Positions 49,974 through 59,147 of a stretch of DNA of 64,000 nucleotides are shown here, piece after piece; the first letter of the stretch is position 1, and the number at the start of each line of letters is the position of its first letter. Origin of the DNA: Gemmatimonadaceae bacterium (lineage in GTDB: Bacteria > Latescibacterota > UBA2968 > UBA8231); the NCBI GenBank assembly GCA_026706075.1, contig JAPOZM010000114.1, forward strand, positions 1 through 64,000, written 5' to 3'. Under the pieces are notes generated by a model, which was given only the letters and a program-made list of their open reading frames with translations, ran no database searches and was not told the origin of the DNA. A program made the position numbers and the translations under genes.

Positions 49974-50048
49974 TGGCTGCCCGGCGAGGACTCGAACCTC
50001 GATAGACGGAACCAAAATCCGTTGTCCTACCAGTTGAACGACCGGGCA
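49974..50048 (-). tRNA. tRNA-Gln (anticodon TTG)
   Basis: The 75-base sequence folds as a tRNA: the acceptor arm TGCCCGG pairs with CCGGGCA, with an encoded CCA end. The anticodon stem ACGGA/TCCGT encloses a TTTTGGT loop, giving anticodon TTG (50013-50015), which reads CAA glutamine. The T arm contains GGTTCGAGTCC. It is placed between ispE and rplY, 16 bases after the ispE stop, and must be cut from the mRNA. Confidence 0.97.
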
Positions 50049-50064
50049 ACCTGCCCGTCCGCGC

Positions 50065-50976
50065 TCATTGTGACGGCGGACAAGGCGTACACAGAAAAAC
50101 CGGAAACCCCGCTTCGCGCAGCCCCCTGGCGGCGCGATTCGCGGCGGTCCGGTCGTCGTAGATGCCGAAAACGGTGGCACCGCTGCCCGACATCGAATGG
50201 GCCAGCGGGTCCGTGGCGGCCAGCGACTGGCTGGCTCGGGCGACGATGGGTTTGGCGCGTTCGACGAGCGGCTGAAAGTCGTTGTGCAACACCGACCACA
50301 GCCGATTCGCGTCGACGAGCCCGCCGCGTACGTGCTCCAAGAACGTACGATACGGATCGGGTTCCGACAAGCCGTTGGGGTGGTCCCGCCGCTGCCGGTC
50401 GAGCTCCGAGTACGCCCAGGCGGTGTCGACCCGAACCCGGGGACAGACGAGGACGTACCACACGGGCTCCGTGCTCCAGCGGAGAGGCAGGAGCCGCTCC
50501 CCCCGGCCCTCGACCAAGGCGGTCCCGCCCTGGAGGGCGAAGGGCACGTCGGAGCCGAGTTGGCCAGCCATCCGGGTCAGCGCCCCCAGGCCCAGCGGGC
50601 GAGAGGCGGCGCGGTCCAGGCCCCTGAGCACGGCGGCGGCGTCGGCGCTGCCACCGCCGAGTCCGGCGGCGGCGGGAATCGCCTTCTCGATGTGCACGTG
50701 CCGTGGTGTGGTGCCGGCCTCCCGCAGGTAGAGTTCGGCGGCCCGGTAGGCCAGGTTCCCGGGGCCTGGTGGCACGGCCGGATCGGAGCAGGTCACCTCG
50801 AGACGCCGGGCCGGTCGCATGTACAGCCGGTCCGCGAGGCTGACGGTCTGGAAGAGCCCGATCAGGTCGTGAAACCCGTCCTGCCGCTGCGACAGCACCC
50901 GCAGCCCGAGGTTCAGCTTGGCCCGCGCACTCTCCACCAACTCGCCACCAGAGGACGTAAGTGATTGCTTTGACAC
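50065..50976 (-). CDS. ispE: 4-diphosphocytidyl-2-C-methyl-D-erythritol kinase
   Basis: The 303-residue GHMP kinase has RAKLNLGLRVLSQRQDGFHD near residue 18 (substrate site), the ATP loop PAAAGLGGGSADAAAV near residue 100, GQLGSDVPFALQGG near residue 138 (catalytic Asp), and SMSGSGATVFGIYD near residue 263. It phosphorylates CDP-methylerythritol in the non-mevalonate isoprenoid pathway. The start is GTG 50976. It heads the minus-strand operon ispE, tRNA-Gln, rplY, pth, hppA, rpsF, DUF2232, rplI. The stretch upstream is shared with the divergent TPR gene. Confidence 0.95.
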   Translation of the reverse strand: MSKQSLTSSGGELVESARAKLNLGLRVLSQRQDGFHDLIGLFQTVSLADRLYMRPARRLEVTCSDPAVPPGPGNLAYRAAELYLREAGTTPRHVHIEKAIPAAAGLGGGSADAAAVLRGLDRAASRPLGLGALTRMAGQLGSDVPFALQGGTALVEGRGERLLPLRWSTEPVWYVLVCPRVRVDTAWAYSELDRQRRDHPNGLSEPDPYRTFLEHVRGGLVDANRLWSVLHNDFQPLVERAKPIVARASQSLAATDPLAHSMSGSGATVFGIYDDRTAANRAARGLREAGFPVFLCTPCPPSQ

Positions 50977-50979
50977 GTC

Positions 50980-51008
50980 TTGACCCTGATCTGAAGGACT
51001 GGTATACT
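50980..51008 (+). promoter_or_regulatory. Sigma-70-type promoter for the TPR gene
   Basis: TTGACC (50980-50985) and TATACT (51003-51008) are separated by exactly 17 bases on the plus strand. This is a near-consensus housekeeping promoter and the clearest one noticed in the window. Transcription should begin about 51014-51016, giving a leader of about 55 bases before the TPR gene. Confidence 0.7.
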
Positions 51009-51028
51009 CGCGGAGCAGATTGAATATA

Positions 51029-51048
51029 GGGCTCCCGTCCGGGAGCCC
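51029..51048. promoter_or_regulatory. Perfect hairpin in the leader of the TPR gene
   Basis: GGGCTCCC and GGGAGCCC form a perfect 8-base stem with a GTCC loop (51029-51048), just inside the predicted transcript start and about 20 bases before the first codon. No U-tract follows on the plus strand. On the minus strand it is followed by TATATT. It may be a leader structure or operator, or part of the ispE promoter region. Confidence 0.5.
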
Positions 51049-51069
51049 TCATCAAAAGATCCTGCCGCC

Positions 51070-54000
51070 ATGGCGGCCCTGTCTTCACCCTCGAGCATGG
51101 ATCGATCCCCGACGAGGCACCGCCCGGACCGTGCCCTTCCCGCCCTCGTCTGCCTCGCCCTTCTGGGGGCGGTCCCCGCATGGTCCGACGCCGATGACGA
51201 GTGGCGGCTGGCCCGCAACCTGTACCGCCAGATGGCCGACTACGCCACCGCGGCCCAGCTGTTCGCCGACTTCATCCGCAACCACCCCGGCCACGCCAAC
51301 GTGCCCGATGCCCGGCTCCTGCTGGCCCGCTCCTATGCCCGCAGCTCTCGCTGCGCAGAGGCCGTGCCTGCGTACGACAGCTTTGTCGAGCGACACTCCG
51401 GGCATCTCTCGGTGGCCGAGGCCCGGCGCGAACGCGCCGACTGCCTGCAGCAACTGGACCGCTTCGAGGAGGCCGCCGAAGCCTTCGAGGAGGTGCAACG
51501 CCTCTACAGCGAGAGCGGGTTTGCTCCCGGGGCCCTCCTGCAAGCCGCGGGCAACCACCTGCGCTCCGGTGACCCGGCCAACGCCGTGCGGCTCTACGAC
51601 GAGCTCCTGTCCGCGTATGCCGGGACTCGCGAGGCGCGCCAAGGGCGGCTCCAACTGGCCAGGGTACGTTTTGCCGGCGGGGATCCGGAATCTGCCCAGG
51701 AGTTGCTTGGCGAGGTGTGGAAGGCCGCCCCGGCCAGCGAAGAGGCCCGGCACGCTCTGCTCCTTTCCGGTCAGATCCACCTGTTCCTCAGCCGCACGGC
51801 GGCGGGCGCCGCCGCCTTCAGAAGGCTGCATCAGGCCTTCCCCCGCAGCGCCGAGAGCGACTCCGCCCACCTCGTCCTGGCCAGCCACCTCATGGACCGA
51901 GGCCGCTATGACGAAGCGGTGACGGCCTATCGGGAGGCGGCCAGTGCGATCCGGGATCCGGGTCGGAGGGCCAGGGCCCAGGTCGGATGCGCCGACGCCC
52001 TGCGGGTCTCGGGGCGTCACGAGGAGGCCCTGGCGCTCTACGAGCCCCTGTCGCAGGCCGGCGCCACCGGTGTGGAGGACCCCTTGCGTGGCCGCGCCAT
52101 GCTCGGCCGCGCGATCTCTCTCGGACAGACCGGGCGGTTCGCACCCGCGGTCCGCCTGTTCCTGGACCTCGTGCATAGCCCTTCCAGGGGGGGTGCCCCC
52201 CCGGCGCACGAGGCCGCGGCCGTGCGTCAACTCGGGGCCCTCTACCGCCTGCAGGGGGATCTCCCCCGGGCCCGCTCCTGGTTCCTCCGCTACCTCGACG
52301 ATGCCGAGCGCCTGGGGGCCGACTTCCCGGAGACGGAGGCCGAGCGCGACCTCACCCGCCTTCACCTTGCCCAGGTCTACGACGCCAGCGGCTACCATGA
52401 CGAAGCGGTCCGGTTGTTCACGGCCCTGAGTCGAGACTCCGGTCCGGTGGCCGCGGATGCCCAGTACGGACTCGCAGACTCCTACGACGGCGCCGGCGCC
52501 CGCAGACTGGCGGTCGCCGAGTACCGCAACTTCATCGAGCGTTTTCCGCGCCATCCCCGCGCCCCCCGGGTGAGGCAGCGCCTCGAATATCTCGACGGTT
52601 ACACCATCACAGACGCGGACGGCCTCGCGCTGGCCCTGCAACAGAAGTGGATCGACGAGCTGACCGGAGTGCCGCGCCGCCGGATCCTGCTCGACGTGGC
52701 CCGCATCCTGCGCGATCACCAGGACTTCCCGGGGGCGGTGCGGGCCTGGGGCATCTATGCCGCCTCCTACCCGGACGACCCGTCCGCGGCGGAGGCCCGG
52801 TTCCATCTGGCCGACTGCCTCTACCGGCTCGCCCGCCAGCGTCAACTCGAAGGGCGGAGCGCCGCCAGCGACTCCCTGCACGCCCTGGCCCTGGAGGAAG
52901 ACGCCCTGCTGGGGGAGAGCGGGGCCGGGGAGTGGTCGAGGATGGCCCAGCTTCGCCGTGCGGAATCGATCGCCGACTCCGCGCCCGAGGACCGGAGACA
53001 GGTCACGTTGGAGGACGGCTACGTTTCCTTCCTCGAGCAGAACCCGTTGTCGGAGGACACCCGCGAGACCCGCGCTCGTGCCCTGATCGGCCTCGCCGAC
53101 GCACGGCTCGAGGCCGCCCATGGCGATTCCGGCCGGCTGGCTCTGGCGGACTCGGTGTACGCCCGTCTGCTGAGCGAGGCCGGCGACACCGAATGGGCGC
53201 CCCGAGCCCGCTTCGGCCGGGCCGTCGTGCGCTTGCGGACGGGAGAGATCGAGGCGGCGGTCGACGCCTTGAGCGCCCTCCTCCCCCAGGTCTCCGGCAG
53301 CGGTCTGCAGCCGCGCGTACTGGCCACCCTCGGAGCCGCCTTGGCACGCGGGGGCCGGTTCGAGGAGGCGGCCATGACCCTCAGCGAGCTCCAGGCCTAT
53401 CCCGACTTCGAGGGGCGGCGGGAGTCGCAGGAACTCCTGGCGGACATCCACTTCCGCCTCGGAGAGCCGCGCCGAGCGGGCGAACTGCTCTCGTCCCTGG
53501 CCTCCACCGATCCCGATGGCGATGTGGACGGGTCGCTGCGCTACCGCCTTGCCCGCGCCCATGACCTGGCGGGGGACCTCCCGACGGCCCTGACCCTCTA
53601 CGAGCGCCTGCTCACCGAGGGTGCCGGTTCCGCGGATTCCCTGCAGCTGGCGAGGGGCCGGCTGCTCGTCCGCCTCGGACGGGCCGACGAGGCGTTGGCT
53701 GCGTATTCCAGGGTCCGGGGCCCGGCGCGCGCCTCGGCGGACCTGGGCGCCGGCGCGCTCCACTTCGAGGCGGAGCGCTACGGCAGGGCCTGGACCCTCT
53801 ACGCGCCCCGGCTCGGGAGCGACGAAGCCACGGCAGGCGATGTCGGCCGTGCCGTGGTCAGCCTCTTCGAGCTGGGCAGGACGAAGGAGGCCAAGAGCCG
53901 GGCCAAGGAACACCGGAAGCGCTTTGGCGACGACGGCGTGTGGCCCTATCTGTTCCGTCTGTACGAGGGCCGGGGACTGCTGAAGGCGGGCAAGTGGGAG

Positions 54001-54861
54001 GCGGCGCGCAAGCACTTCGCAGAGGTCTCCGACGACGCCGCCAGGAAGCCCGCTCAGGCCTCCTGGGCCCGGGACCCGGATGGCCTGCTGGCGCGCATGG
54101 CCTCCGACCCGGCCGGCGCCGGCGCCTACCTCGCCGCAACGGCGGAGTGGGAACGCATGCGTTCCGAGCCCAGCGAGGAGAGCACCGCCCAGGCCCTGAA
54201 GGCCCAGTCCGACTTCGCCGCCGGTTACCCGGACTCACCCTTCTCGGCCGATGTCCATCTCCGACTCGGGGCCTTTCATCAGACCCTGGGCAACCTGCTT
54301 CCGGCGGCGGGCGCGTACCGCCGCGTCCTCGAGTCGCCCCGGGCGACCCGGGCGCAGCGCCAGGAAGCCGCTTACAAGCTGTTGCGCTGCTACTCGCGGC
54401 TCTACCAGTGGGACGAGGCGCTGCGGGTGGCGCGGCGCATCGAGGACGAGTTTCCCAGGCACCCGGACCGCCGGGACGTTCAACTGGAGATCGGATACAT
54501 CCTCAAAGAGACGGGCCAGTACGGAGCGGCCATCTCCTACCTGGAGGAAGTATTGGAGTGGGCGAAGGGAGAGGACGCGGCCGAGGCCCGCTACTACATC
54601 GGTCAGTGCTACCAGAACATGAGCGAGTACCGGATGGCGATCCAGGCTTTTGCCCAGGTCGCCTTCCACGGCGCAGATGCCAGCGTCAACTGGATCAACT
54701 CCGCGGACTTCCAGCGCGCCGGCTGCCACGAGCAGCTGGGAGAGTTCGACCAGTCGCGCAGCATCTTCCAGAGGATCATCAACCGCGAAGGCGCCGGCAG
54801 CGAGTACGGCCGCGCCGCCCACGAGCGCATCCAGGGGCTTCCTGAAGGCACCCCCCGCTAA
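51070..54861 (+). CDS. Exported tetratricopeptide-repeat protein, 1263 residues
   Basis: A hydrophobic signal (RALPALVCLALLGAVPAWS, about residues 21-39) precedes some 30 TPR-like helical hairpins filling the rest of the chain. Examples are YATAAQLFADFIRNHPGHAN, RFEEAAEAFEEVQRLYSESG, and a C-terminal BamD/YbgF-like set (YGAAISYLEEVLEWAKGEDA). There is no enzyme domain, so it should be a periplasmic or outer-membrane-facing scaffold, possibly in envelope assembly or secretion. An ATG at 51097 is an alternative start that also keeps the signal. A strong promoter and a leader hairpin lie upstream. The gene is followed after 100 bases by the sigma-54 activator gene. Confidence 0.88.
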   Translation: MAALSSPSSMDRSPTRHRPDRALPALVCLALLGAVPAWSDADDEWRLARNLYRQMADYATAAQLFADFIRNHPGHANVPDARLLLARSYARSSRCAEAVPAYDSFVERHSGHLSVAEARRERADCLQQLDRFEEAAEAFEEVQRLYSESGFAPGALLQAAGNHLRSGDPANAVRLYDELLSAYAGTREARQGRLQLARVRFAGGDPESAQELLGEVWKAAPASEEARHALLLSGQIHLFLSRTAAGAAAFRRLHQAFPRSAESDSAHLVLASHLMDRGRYDEAVTAYREAASAIRDPGRRARAQVGCADALRVSGRHEEALALYEPLSQAGATGVEDPLRGRAMLGRAISLGQTGRFAPAVRLFLDLVHSPSRGGAPPAHEAAAVRQLGALYRLQGDLPRARSWFLRYLDDAERLGADFPETEAERDLTRLHLAQVYDASGYHDEAVRLFTALSRDSGPVAADAQYGLADSYDGAGARRLAVAEYRNFIERFPRHPRAPRVRQRLEYLDGYTITDADGLALALQQKWIDELTGVPRRRILLDVARILRDHQDFPGAVRAWGIYAASYPDDPSAAEARFHLADCLYRLARQRQLEGRSAASDSLHALALEEDALLGESGAGEWSRMAQLRRAESIADSAPEDRRQVTLEDGYVSFLEQNPLSEDTRETRARALIGLADARLEAAHGDSGRLALADSVYARLLSEAGDTEWAPRARFGRAVVRLRTGEIEAAVDALSALLPQVSGSGLQPRVLATLGAALARGGRFEEAAMTLSELQAYPDFEGRRESQELLADIHFRLGEPRRAGELLSSLASTDPDGDVDGSLRYRLARAHDLAGDLPTALTLYERLLTEGAGSADSLQLARGRLLVRLGRADEALAAYSRVRGPARASADLGAGALHFEAERYGRAWTLYAPRLGSDEATAGDVGRAVVSLFELGRTKEAKSRAKEHRKRFGDDGVWPYLFRLYEGRGLLKAGKWEAARKHFAEVSDDAARKPAQASWARDPDGLLARMASDPAGAGAYLAATAEWERMRSEPSEESTAQALKAQSDFAAGYPDSPFSADVHLRLGAFHQTLGNLLPAAGAYRRVLESPRATRAQRQEAAYKLLRCYSRLYQWDEALRVARRIEDEFPRHPDRRDVQLEIGYILKETGQYGAAISYLEEVLEWAKGEDAAEARYYIGQCYQNMSEYRMAIQAFAQVAFHGADASVNWINSADFQRAGCHEQLGEFDQSRSIFQRIINREGAGSEYGRAAHERIQGLPEGTPR

Positions 54862-54961
54862 GGGCTGCTCCCGCATGATCCGCAAAGAGTCGCTCCCTCC
54901 CCGACAGAGACGGGAGTCCCACCGGGGGCGTTCGATCTCCAGCCGCCTCTTCTGACTCACC

Positions 54962-56470
54962 ATGGCCCGCACCCGCTACCTGCTGCTCACGCAAGACCCC
55001 GGACTGGCCGCCGCCTGCAGCCGCGAACTGCGGGCCGGGTCGGCAGAGGTCATAGAGGTACGCGATGCCGGCAGGCTCTCCGCGCTCCTCGACCGGGGCG
55101 CGGGTCTCGTCCTCGTCGATCTCAACCTCCCCGACCTCAGCCTGCAGTCGATCGCCGAAGTGCTGGCCGAGCACCGGGAGTTGCCGGTCGTGGTCCTGGC
55201 CGCGGGCTCCACTGCCGCCTGGGACGAGCTCTCCCGGGGCAGTCCCCTCGAGCAGGTGGTCGAAGTGCCGGTCGACGGCGGCCAACTCACGGCGGCCGTC
55301 TCCCGCTTGCTGGAGCGCAGCCGCTTCCTGTGCGAAAACCTGGTCGGCAACTCCGAGGCCATCCGAACCCTCCGCGAGCAGATCCTTCTCGTGGGCCCGA
55401 CCCCGGTGACCGTCCTCATCACCGGGGAGAGCGGCTCCGGCAAGGATGTGGTGGCCCGCGCCCTACACCACTTCAGCGGCCGCGACGACAAGCCCTACAA
55501 GCCGATCAACTGCGCCGCCATCCCCGAGAACCTCCTGGAGAACGAGCTGTTCGGCCACGAGCGCGGCGCCTTCACCGACGCCCGCTCGCAGACGCGGGGG
55601 ATCTTCGAGCAGGCCCACCAAGGCACGGTGTTCCTCGACGAGATCGGAGAGATGGCCCGCTCGGCGCAGGTGCGCCTGCTGCGCGTCCTCGAGGAGCGCC
55701 GCGTCACCCGTATCGGCGGCGACCAGTCGATCGAAGTCGACGTGCGCATGCTGGCGGCCAGCAACAAGGACCTGCTCTCCTCGGTGAGCCGCGGCGAGTT
55801 CAGACGCGATCTCTACCACCGCCTGAAGGTCGTCGAGCTCTACCTGCCACCGTTGCGCGAGAGGCGCGCTGACATCCCACTGCTCCTCGAGCACTTCGTC
55901 CAGATCTACAGCCGGGGTCAGAAGGACCACAGCCGTTTCCACGGGTTCACCCCGCGGGCCCTCGACCTTCTCGCGGAGTACGACTGGCCAGGAAACGTCC
56001 GTGAGTTGCGCAACCTGGTGGAACATCTGGTCTTCCTGGGCCCGGCGGGCCGGGTCGACGCCGACGACCTGCTCCCCCACCTGGAGCGGGAGCCGGACCT
56101 CGGTGTGAACCTGCCCGTGCCAACGCTCAAGACCCCCGACCAGTCGGAGCGCGAGCTGATCTACTTCGCCCTGCTCGACCTCAAGCGGGAGGTTGCCGAC
56201 CTGAGGCGAACCATCGAGGAGGGCAGGGAGACGGCCGTACCTCGTCCGCTGCGCCCCGTGTACCAGGTCGACGCGGACGCGGTGGCAGGCGCCGCCTCCG
56301 ACCTGGGGGAGGACGATGACGGAGTGCTGTCGTCGCTGAAGGAGCTGGAGCGAGACGCCATCGCCCGGGCCCTGGAGCAGGTGGGCAACAACCGCCGCAA
56401 GGCGGCCGAGCTTCTCGGGATCGGCGAGCGCACCCTGTACCGGAAGCTCGACAAGTACGGGTTCAAGTGA
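54962..56470 (+). CDS. Sigma-54-dependent transcription activator, NtrC-like with atypical receiver
   Basis: The 502-residue protein has a receiver-like N-terminus (residues of about 1-120), an AAA+ domain (GESGSGKDVVARALHHFSG, NELFGHERGAFTDA, GTVFLDEIGEM, WPGNVRELRNLVEHL) and a Fis-type helix-turn-helix at the end (RKAAELLGIGERTLYRKL). The receiver keeps an Asp (VLVDLNLPD near residue 53), but the conserved Lys region reads VEVPVDGG and lacks Lys, so it may not be phosphorylated normally. The sigma-54-contact loop is GAFTDA (residues 202-207) rather than GAFTGA, a known natural variant. The stop overlaps the HtrA start (GTGA). Confidence 0.93.
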   Translation: MARTRYLLLTQDPGLAAACSRELRAGSAEVIEVRDAGRLSALLDRGAGLVLVDLNLPDLSLQSIAEVLAEHRELPVVVLAAGSTAAWDELSRGSPLEQVVEVPVDGGQLTAAVSRLLERSRFLCENLVGNSEAIRTLREQILLVGPTPVTVLITGESGSGKDVVARALHHFSGRDDKPYKPINCAAIPENLLENELFGHERGAFTDARSQTRGIFEQAHQGTVFLDEIGEMARSAQVRLLRVLEERRVTRIGGDQSIEVDVRMLAASNKDLLSSVSRGEFRRDLYHRLKVVELYLPPLRERRADIPLLLEHFVQIYSRGQKDHSRFHGFTPRALDLLAEYDWPGNVRELRNLVEHLVFLGPAGRVDADDLLPHLEREPDLGVNLPVPTLKTPDQSERELIYFALLDLKREVADLRRTIEEGRETAVPRPLRPVYQVDADAVAGAASDLGEDDDGVLSSLKELERDAIARALEQVGNNRRKAAELLGIGERTLYRKLDKYGFK

Positions 56471-57906
56471 CCGGCTCGGCGCTCCGGAGACTGGCGGCAG
56501 CGTGGCTGCTGGCCTGCACCGCATCCGTGCCGGCGGCGGGTCAGTCCGGACTGGAGCGGTTCGAGGACCTGAGCCGCTCCTTTCGCTCCGTCTACGATCG
56601 TGTCGCTCCCGCCGTGGTCCTGATCCAGACCTTGGGAGAGATGCAGCGCCTGCCGCGGTTCCATCCCCCGGTCCCACCCCGGGGAGACGGAGACGGGCTC
56701 AGCGGCCTCGGCTCGGGGGTGATCGTCTCAGCCGCCGGCCACATCCTCTCAAACCACCACGTGATCAAGGGGGCCGACTCGATACGGGTGACCCTCCACG
56801 ACCGCCGGCGCTTCCCCGCCCGGGTGGTCGGGGTGGACTCGCTCATCGACATCGCCCTGCTGGAGATCGACGCTCCGGGCCTGCCTGTCGCCTCCCTCGG
56901 CCGGTCCGAGGACCTGCTGATCGGCGACTGGGTGCTCGCCATCGGCTATCCCCTGGGCATGGGGACCACCCTGACCCACGGCATCGTCAGCGCCCTCGGC
57001 CGTCGGGCCCGGGTAATCGAGGACGACTACGGCATCGAGAGCTTCATCCAGACGAACGCGGTGATCAACCCCGGCAACTCCGGGGGGCCTCTCCTGGATC
57101 TGCAGGGACGAGTGGTCGGCATCAATACCGCCATCTCCACCCGGACCGGCTTCTTCATGGGCTACGGCCTGGCGGTCCCCATCGACCTGGCCCGGGAAGC
57201 GATGGACGACTTCCTTGTGTACGGCCGGGTCGTGCGAGGCTACCTCGGGGTAGAGATAAGCGATGTCGACGACGAGTTGGTCCGGCGCGAGGATCTGGAC
57301 CTGTCGCCGCCGCGAGGTGTCTACATCACGCGCATCGAGCCGCGCGCACCCGCCGACCGCAGCGGCCTGTCGGTAGGCGACGTGGTGCTCGCCATCGACG
57401 GACAGCCGGTGGACCTGACCAACGAGGTGCAGACCCGCATCTATGGCCGGGACCCGGGGGAGAGGGTGGAGCTCACCGTCCTCCGCGCCGGCCGGCGGCA
57501 GCTGGTTCCGGTCGTCCTCGGCGAGCGGGAGGAGAGCCTGCTACTTGCTCGCGGACGGCTTCTGGCGCGGCGGCTGGGCCTGACCCTCGGATCGATGGCG
57601 GGCGATCAGGCCCTCCGTCTCGGCTTCACCCGGGAGGAGGCGCGCAGACTGAAGCTGCCCGAGAGCGCCGGTGTGGTGGTCATCACCGGAGTCGAGCCCG
57701 GGAGCCCGGCGGCGCGGCTCGGATTGGAGGTGGACGACGTCATCACCGAGATCGACCGGACCGCCGTCGTCTCCCTCGATCAGTTCGTTCGCCACCTGGC
57801 GCGACTGAAAGCGGGGAAGTCGGCTCTACTCTGGCACTGGCGCCAGGGCCGGGGCATCGATGTGCGCGCCCTTCCCATTCATGCGGTTGAGGAGAACCCG
57901 CCATGA
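56467..57906 (+). CDS. HtrA/DegP-like serine protease with two PDZ domains
   Basis: The 479-residue protein starts at GTG 56467 inside the stop of the preceding regulator. A signal peptide (LRRLAAAWLLACTASVPAAG) precedes the trypsin-like domain with His (LSNHHVIKGAD), Asp (DSLIDIALLEI) and Ser (INPGNSGGPLLDLQG). Two PDZ domains follow (YLGVEISDVDDELV to about residue 345; a second from about 355 to 465, with GVVVITGVEPGSPAARLGL). HtrA proteases degrade or refold damaged envelope proteins. Coupling to a sigma-54 activator gene and to an M24 peptidase gene (ATGA overlap) suggests a stress-regulated proteolysis unit; this is inference. Confidence 0.93.
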   Translation: MTGSALRRLAAAWLLACTASVPAAGQSGLERFEDLSRSFRSVYDRVAPAVVLIQTLGEMQRLPRFHPPVPPRGDGDGLSGLGSGVIVSAAGHILSNHHVIKGADSIRVTLHDRRRFPARVVGVDSLIDIALLEIDAPGLPVASLGRSEDLLIGDWVLAIGYPLGMGTTLTHGIVSALGRRARVIEDDYGIESFIQTNAVINPGNSGGPLLDLQGRVVGINTAISTRTGFFMGYGLAVPIDLAREAMDDFLVYGRVVRGYLGVEISDVDDELVRREDLDLSPPRGVYITRIEPRAPADRSGLSVGDVVLAIDGQPVDLTNEVQTRIYGRDPGERVELTVLRAGRRQLVPVVLGEREESLLLARGRLLARRLGLTLGSMAGDQALRLGFTREEARRLKLPESAGVVVITGVEPGSPAARLGLEVDDVITEIDRTAVVSLDQFVRHLARLKAGKSALLWHWRQGRGIDVRALPIHAVEENPP

Positions 57907-59036
57907 CCGGAGCCCCGGTCGATCTGAACGGAGCCGACGCACTGCTGATGGTGGGCGACTCCGAGCGCAATGCGGACCTGTTCTGGGCGACCGGATTCCG
58001 GGCTCCCGATCCCTTCATCTACCTGGCCTCGACCGATGCCGCCTGGGTCGTGGTCAAGGATCTGGAGCTGGATCGGGCTCGGGAGGAAGTGCGCGGGGCG
58101 GAGGTGCTGGCCGGCTCCAGGTACGAAGCCCGGGGCGACGAACCGGCAGCGGGCGGACAGCTCGGCGAGATCCTGCGCAGCCTGCAGTTGCGACGCCTGC
58201 TGGTGCCCCCCGACTTCCCGGTGCATACCGCCGACGATCTGAGGGCCGCGGGGTTTGGCCTGGCCGTCGCCGAGCCTCCCCTGTTTCCGCAGCGGGCGAT
58301 CAAGTCCGAGGAGGAGGTAGCCGCCATCGCCCAGGCGCAGAAAGGGGCGGAACGGGCCATGGAGGCGGCCCTGGCCATGATCGGGGAGTCCTCGGTACGG
58401 GACGATCTGCTCCTGGGGCCGGAGGGGCCTCTGACCTCGGAAGCGGTCCGGCGGCGCATCCACCACGTCCTGCTCGACTGCGACTGCCATGGCGAGCACA
58501 CGATCGTAGCCGGCGGCGAGCAGGCGATCGATCCCCACCAGGGCGGCCATGGCCCCCTGCCCGCCCACCAGCCGATCATCATCGACATCTTCCCCCGCCA
58601 CTCCGTGAGCGGCTATTTCGGCGACATCACGCGCACCGTCGTCCGGGGCCGGGTCTCCGCGGAGGTGCAGCGGCTCCACGAAGTCGTTGCGGCGGCCCAG
58701 CAGGGGGCTCTGGAGAGCATCCGCGACGGCGTCGACGGGGCGGAGGTGCACCAAGCCGTGATCCGAGGTTTCGCCTCCGCCGGGTACGAGTCCGGAGAGA
58801 TCGACGGCCGCATGCAGGGATTCTTCCACGGCACGGGCCATGGTCTCGGCCTCCAGATCCACGAAGCCCCGTACATCTCCCGGCCTTCCTGCCGACTCGA
58901 GACGGGACAAGTCGTCACCGTGGAGCCTGGCCTCTATTACGCCGGCCTCGGCGGCTGCCGCATCGAGGATCTGGTAGTCGTGGAGGAGGGCGGCTGCCGC
59001 AATCTCACGACCTTCCCCAAGACCCTCTCCGTCTGA
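57903..59036 (+). CDS. M24 family metallopeptidase, Xaa-Pro aminopeptidase-like
   Basis: The 377-residue protein has an N-terminal creatinase-like domain and a C-terminal pita-bread domain with all five metal ligands: Asp in IIIDIFPRH, Asp in YFGDITRTV, His in FHGTGHGLGLQIHEAP, Glu in VTVEPGLYY and Glu in CRIEDLVVVEEGG. It removes N-terminal residues, often before proline. The ATG at 57903 overlaps the stop of the HtrA gene (ATGA). No signal peptide is seen, so the peptidase is cytoplasmic although its partner is exported. The 111 bases after it hold no gene. Confidence 0.93.
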   Translation: MTGAPVDLNGADALLMVGDSERNADLFWATGFRAPDPFIYLASTDAAWVVVKDLELDRAREEVRGAEVLAGSRYEARGDEPAAGGQLGEILRSLQLRRLLVPPDFPVHTADDLRAAGFGLAVAEPPLFPQRAIKSEEEVAAIAQAQKGAERAMEAALAMIGESSVRDDLLLGPEGPLTSEAVRRRIHHVLLDCDCHGEHTIVAGGEQAIDPHQGGHGPLPAHQPIIIDIFPRHSVSGYFGDITRTVVRGRVSAEVQRLHEVVAAAQQGALESIRDGVDGAEVHQAVIRGFASAGYESGEIDGRMQGFFHGTGHGLGLQIHEAPYISRPSCRLETGQVVTVEPGLYYAGLGGCRIEDLVVVEEGGCRNLTTFPKTLSV

Positions 59037-59147
59037 TCAGGGCGGCTCCTGCGAGCGCGCCGGTTGCTCCATTTGCCGCGCCCGCCAACCTTGAGGATCT
59101 TCAATAGACAATATCCTTCTTCCCCCGGCCCCTGATCGAGTGCCGCC

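Noticed and set aside
59091-59114. TTGAGG and CAATAT as a promoter for ccmE
   Set aside because: The spacing is only 12 bases, too short for a sigma-70 promoter, so no promoter is called.
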